Source: Catellatospora citrea
Lineage (GTDB): Bacteria > Actinomycetota > Actinomycetes > Mycobacteriales > Micromonosporaceae
DNA: 64,000 nt
Assembly: GCF_003610235.1 (NCBI RefSeq)
Contig: NZ_RAPR01000001.1
Span: 5,146,001-5,210,000 of the forward strand
Direction of reading: 5' to 3'
Shown one piece after another: positions 63,301-64,000 of this stretch. The notes under the pieces are model-generated. The model was given only the letters and a program-made list of their open reading frames with translations. It made no database searches and was not told the DNA's origin. The stretch's first letter is position 1; each line of letters starts with the position of its first letter. Position numbers and translations under genes: made by a program.

Positions 63301-63598
63301 GCCCGGCGTAGTTGTAGACCAGGTTGGCGTACCGGTCGAGCTGGTCGGCCGAGTGCGCGGGCCGGGTGCCGAACACCTGGTGGCCGAGGATGTCGACGAG
63401 GGTGGCGTTGCCGTTCTGCCCGGGCGGCAGGATGTCGGCGCACTCGGCGAGGCAGTAGTCGTTCGGGGCGAGCACGGCCGCGGCGGCGGGCGCCGCGTTC
63501 GGCACGACCACCGCGAAGGCACCGGCGGTGAGCAGCGCGAACGTGGCGGCGAGGGGGCGTCTTACCCGGAGCTGGGGCAGGGTGGCGCGTCGGGACAT
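60374..63598 (-). CDS. Secreted penicillin acylase family (S45) enzyme with F5/8-type C domain
   Basis: A 1074-residue exported Ntn-hydrolase. The signal peptide is residues 1-41 (RRPLAATFALLTAGAFAVVV, cut after APAAAA). The alpha-chain region has MFGAGYAGAEDRLFTMDLLRHVGRGTL. The beta-chain nucleophile is probably Ser369 in NPTGSANSAV; the family usually has Ser-Asn, here Ala separates them, so autoprocessing needs testing. HSATGHPIAVFGPQTGYFSPQLL and later segments match S45 acylases. Residues ~950-1074 are a coagulation factor 5/8 (discoidin) domain (NAVDGDPTTRWSSSYADSRQ, ARYVRMQGVQR), a carbohydrate-binding module. ATG at 63598 after AAGGGA. Substrate may be an acyl-homoserine lactone or acylated peptide; unknown. 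Confidence 0.88.
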   Translation of the reverse strand: MSRRATLPQLRVRRPLAATFALLTAGAFAVVVPNAAPAAAAVLAPNDYCLAECADILPPGQNGNATLVDILGHQVFGTRPAHSADQLDRYANLVYNYAGLTDEQIPAYFNDASFGVPAGQVERSYAPRSDVTVVRDKATGTPHVTGTTRAGTMFGAGYAGAEDRLFTMDLLRHVGRGTLTPFAGGAAGNRSLEQSVWRNAPYTEADLQAQVNALQNLGTRGAQLYTDVQNYIAGVNAYIARCMADRNCPGEYVLTGHLDAITNAGGPVAFTMTDLIAIAGVVGGLFGGGGGGEMESALVRVAARARYGAVEGDAVWNAFRSRNDPETVLTIHDGTSFPYGAADDNAAGVVLPDAGSTVAEPVVANPTGSANSAVTAQSDIAAALGSLTIGHQGKGMSNAAVISAAHSATGHPIAVFGPQTGYFSPQLLMVQELQGPGISARGAAFAGLNLYVLLGRGQDYAWSATSAAHDITDTYSLPLCTTDGSAPTLASNKYLYRGVCTAMEELSHTNAWTPTTADGTAAGSYKLVTYRTKLGLVAWRGTVGGAPHAFTRLRSTYRHEADSAIGFQMFNDPAAMGTPADFKAAAGNVGYSFNWFYVNSTDTAYFMSGSNPQRAAGHNPNLPVRGDAAYEWLGYQPDTNNATWAANATHPQSVNQDYYVSWNNRQAKDFGAADGDFSFGSVHRADLLDAPVKAALASGHKFTRSSLAGLVENAGVTDLRGWKVLDDLLRVIESQAVTDPTLATAVGKLKAWQQAGARRVETAPGSKVYAHADAIRIFDAWWPLLVSGQFQGALGNDLYQSLVDAMSINESPSGGQNGPGSSLPGSLNSAQAHKGSSFQHGWWGYVEKDVRTVLGDPVAGGLGRTYCGNGVLSACRSVLLSTLGSANGQAASAVYPGDEHCAAGDQWCADAILQSALGGITAPLTAWQNRPTYQQVVSFPARRGQDIANLAQGRPVSANGSQLFYPVGNAVDGDPTTRWSSSYADSRQITVDLGSVRSVGRTILRWEAAYGRSYRIDVSTDGSTWTTAWSTTTGNGAVDNNAFTPVNARYVRMQGVQRATTYGYSLWELEIYPR

Positions 63599-63737
63599 GG
63601 GGTGGATCCCTTCGGCAGGACGGGACGGGGGCCGCTGATCCGCATCGGACAGCAGGCCCACGCGCAGCCTGACGCGACGTGACCGCCGCCGACGCACTTA
63701 CGTGAAGCAATTTCGTGTACCGGATGGTAACGAAGTA

Positions 63738-63772
63738 TTCATCATGATGAAAGAGATGCGCACGATCGTGCG
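63738..63772. promoter_or_regulatory. Two perfect 14-bp palindromes upstream of the acylase gene
   Basis: TTCATCATGATGAA (63738-63751) and CGCACGATCGTGCG (63759-63772) lie 140-175 nt upstream of the acylase start, in a relatively AT-rich stretch. They may be operators. The rest of the 232-bp gap shows CCTGCCGGCAGG and a small CGGCACC/GGTGCCG hairpin (63794-63812) that may end the next gene. Confidence 0.4.
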
Positions 63773-63830
63773 GCCTGCCGGCAGGCGGCGGCACGGCACC
63801 GGTGCGGTGCCGGTGCGGTGTCGGCGGAGG

Positions 63831-64000
63831 TCAGGACAGTGCGGGCAGGGCCGGCCGGTCGGCGCGACCGGCCTGGTACGGGCCGTCGACCTGCTCGCCG
63901 AGCAGCACCCGGCGCACCACGCGCTCGCTGGCCCGGCCGTCCTCCAGGGCGCAGAAGCGCTCCCGGAACGCCGCCCGCCGCTGCCGTGCCCGCTCGTCGT
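63831..64000 (-). CDS. Probable CDP-glycerol glycerophosphotransferase, C-terminal end (partial)
   Basis: The last 56 codons of a minus-strand gene that runs out of the window. The visible end, RRAAFRERFCALEDGRASERV then VRRVLLGEQV, resembles the C-terminus of TagF/TagB-like CDP-glycerol glycerophosphotransferases of teichoic-acid synthesis (family pattern FRERFCxLxDGxASERVVxxVF). Too short to be sure. Confidence 0.55.
   Translation of the reverse strand, partial: DERARQRRAAFRERFCALEDGRASERVVRRVLLGEQVDGPYQAGRADRPALPALS

Overview
This is a very GC-rich (roughly 70% or more by eye) actinobacterial chromosome segment of housekeeping and metabolic genes. Family-level clues point to Micromonosporaceae: an LCP (LytR-CpsA-Psr) gene inserted between atpD and atpC, a MurA with Asp in place of the catalytic Cys, NucS, and several families of intergenic palindromes. 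The genus is not resolved. I saw no rRNA, tRNA, CRISPR array, transposase or prophage.

Layout. 1-3.0 kb: the 3' part of a secreted phosphodiester-glycosidase/metallophosphoesterase gene and a Uma2-family nuclease gene. 3.1-5.1 kb: a two-gene RNA repair operon (Rnl1-like RNA ligase and T4-Pnkp-like kinase/phosphatase). 5.3-11.7 kb: translation genes (rpmE, prfA, prmC, sua5), a low-molecular-weight phosphatase and a three-gene ABC exporter. 11.8-22.1 kb: ATP synthase genes (AtpI-like, atpZ, atpBEFHAGD, an LCP gene, atpC) and a DUF2550 gene. 22.1-31.7 kb: two ABC-2 exporters, a cob(I)alamin adenosyltransferase, murA, a 3-hydroxybutyryl-CoA dehydrogenase and ethylmalonyl-CoA mutase. 31.8-36.4 kb: an uncharacterised four-gene operon built around an EccC-like FtsK/SpoIIIE ATPase. 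36.5-43.5 kb: a DUF4126 protein, NucS, an MFS/TetR efflux operon, an aldehyde dehydrogenase, an SDR and a second RNA ligase of the DRB0094 type. 43.7-50.5 kb: two alpha/beta hydrolases, a tandem-fused 3-hydroxyacyl-CoA dehydrogenase and two DivIVA-like coiled-coil proteins. 50.8-55.2 kb: crotonyl-CoA carboxylase/reductase, the epimerase, acetyl-CoA acetyltransferase and MeaB. 55.6-64 kb: an FtsX-type ABC transporter with two ATPases, a secreted penicillin-acylase-like enzyme and the end of a probable CDP-glycerol glycerophosphotransferase gene.

How the genes work together. Acetyl-CoA acetyltransferase, two 3-hydroxybutyryl-CoA dehydrogenases, crotonyl-CoA carboxylase/reductase, epimerase, ethylmalonyl-CoA mutase, MeaB and the B12 adenosyltransferase form much of the first half of the ethylmalonyl-CoA pathway, scattered over 30 kb. 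Five related 18-bp palindromes (close to CCTGAGCGATCGTTTAGG) lie in front of five of these transcription units, which suggests one regulon with an unseen repressor. The later enzymes (methylsuccinyl-CoA dehydrogenase, mesaconyl-CoA hydratase, lyase) are not in the window.

Intergenic space is unusually rich in large imperfect palindromes. At least five sequence families recur 1-4 times here, mostly at the 3' ends of genes. They look like both terminators and dispersed REP/MITE-like elements. All family assignments were made by reading the sequence; no database search was run.
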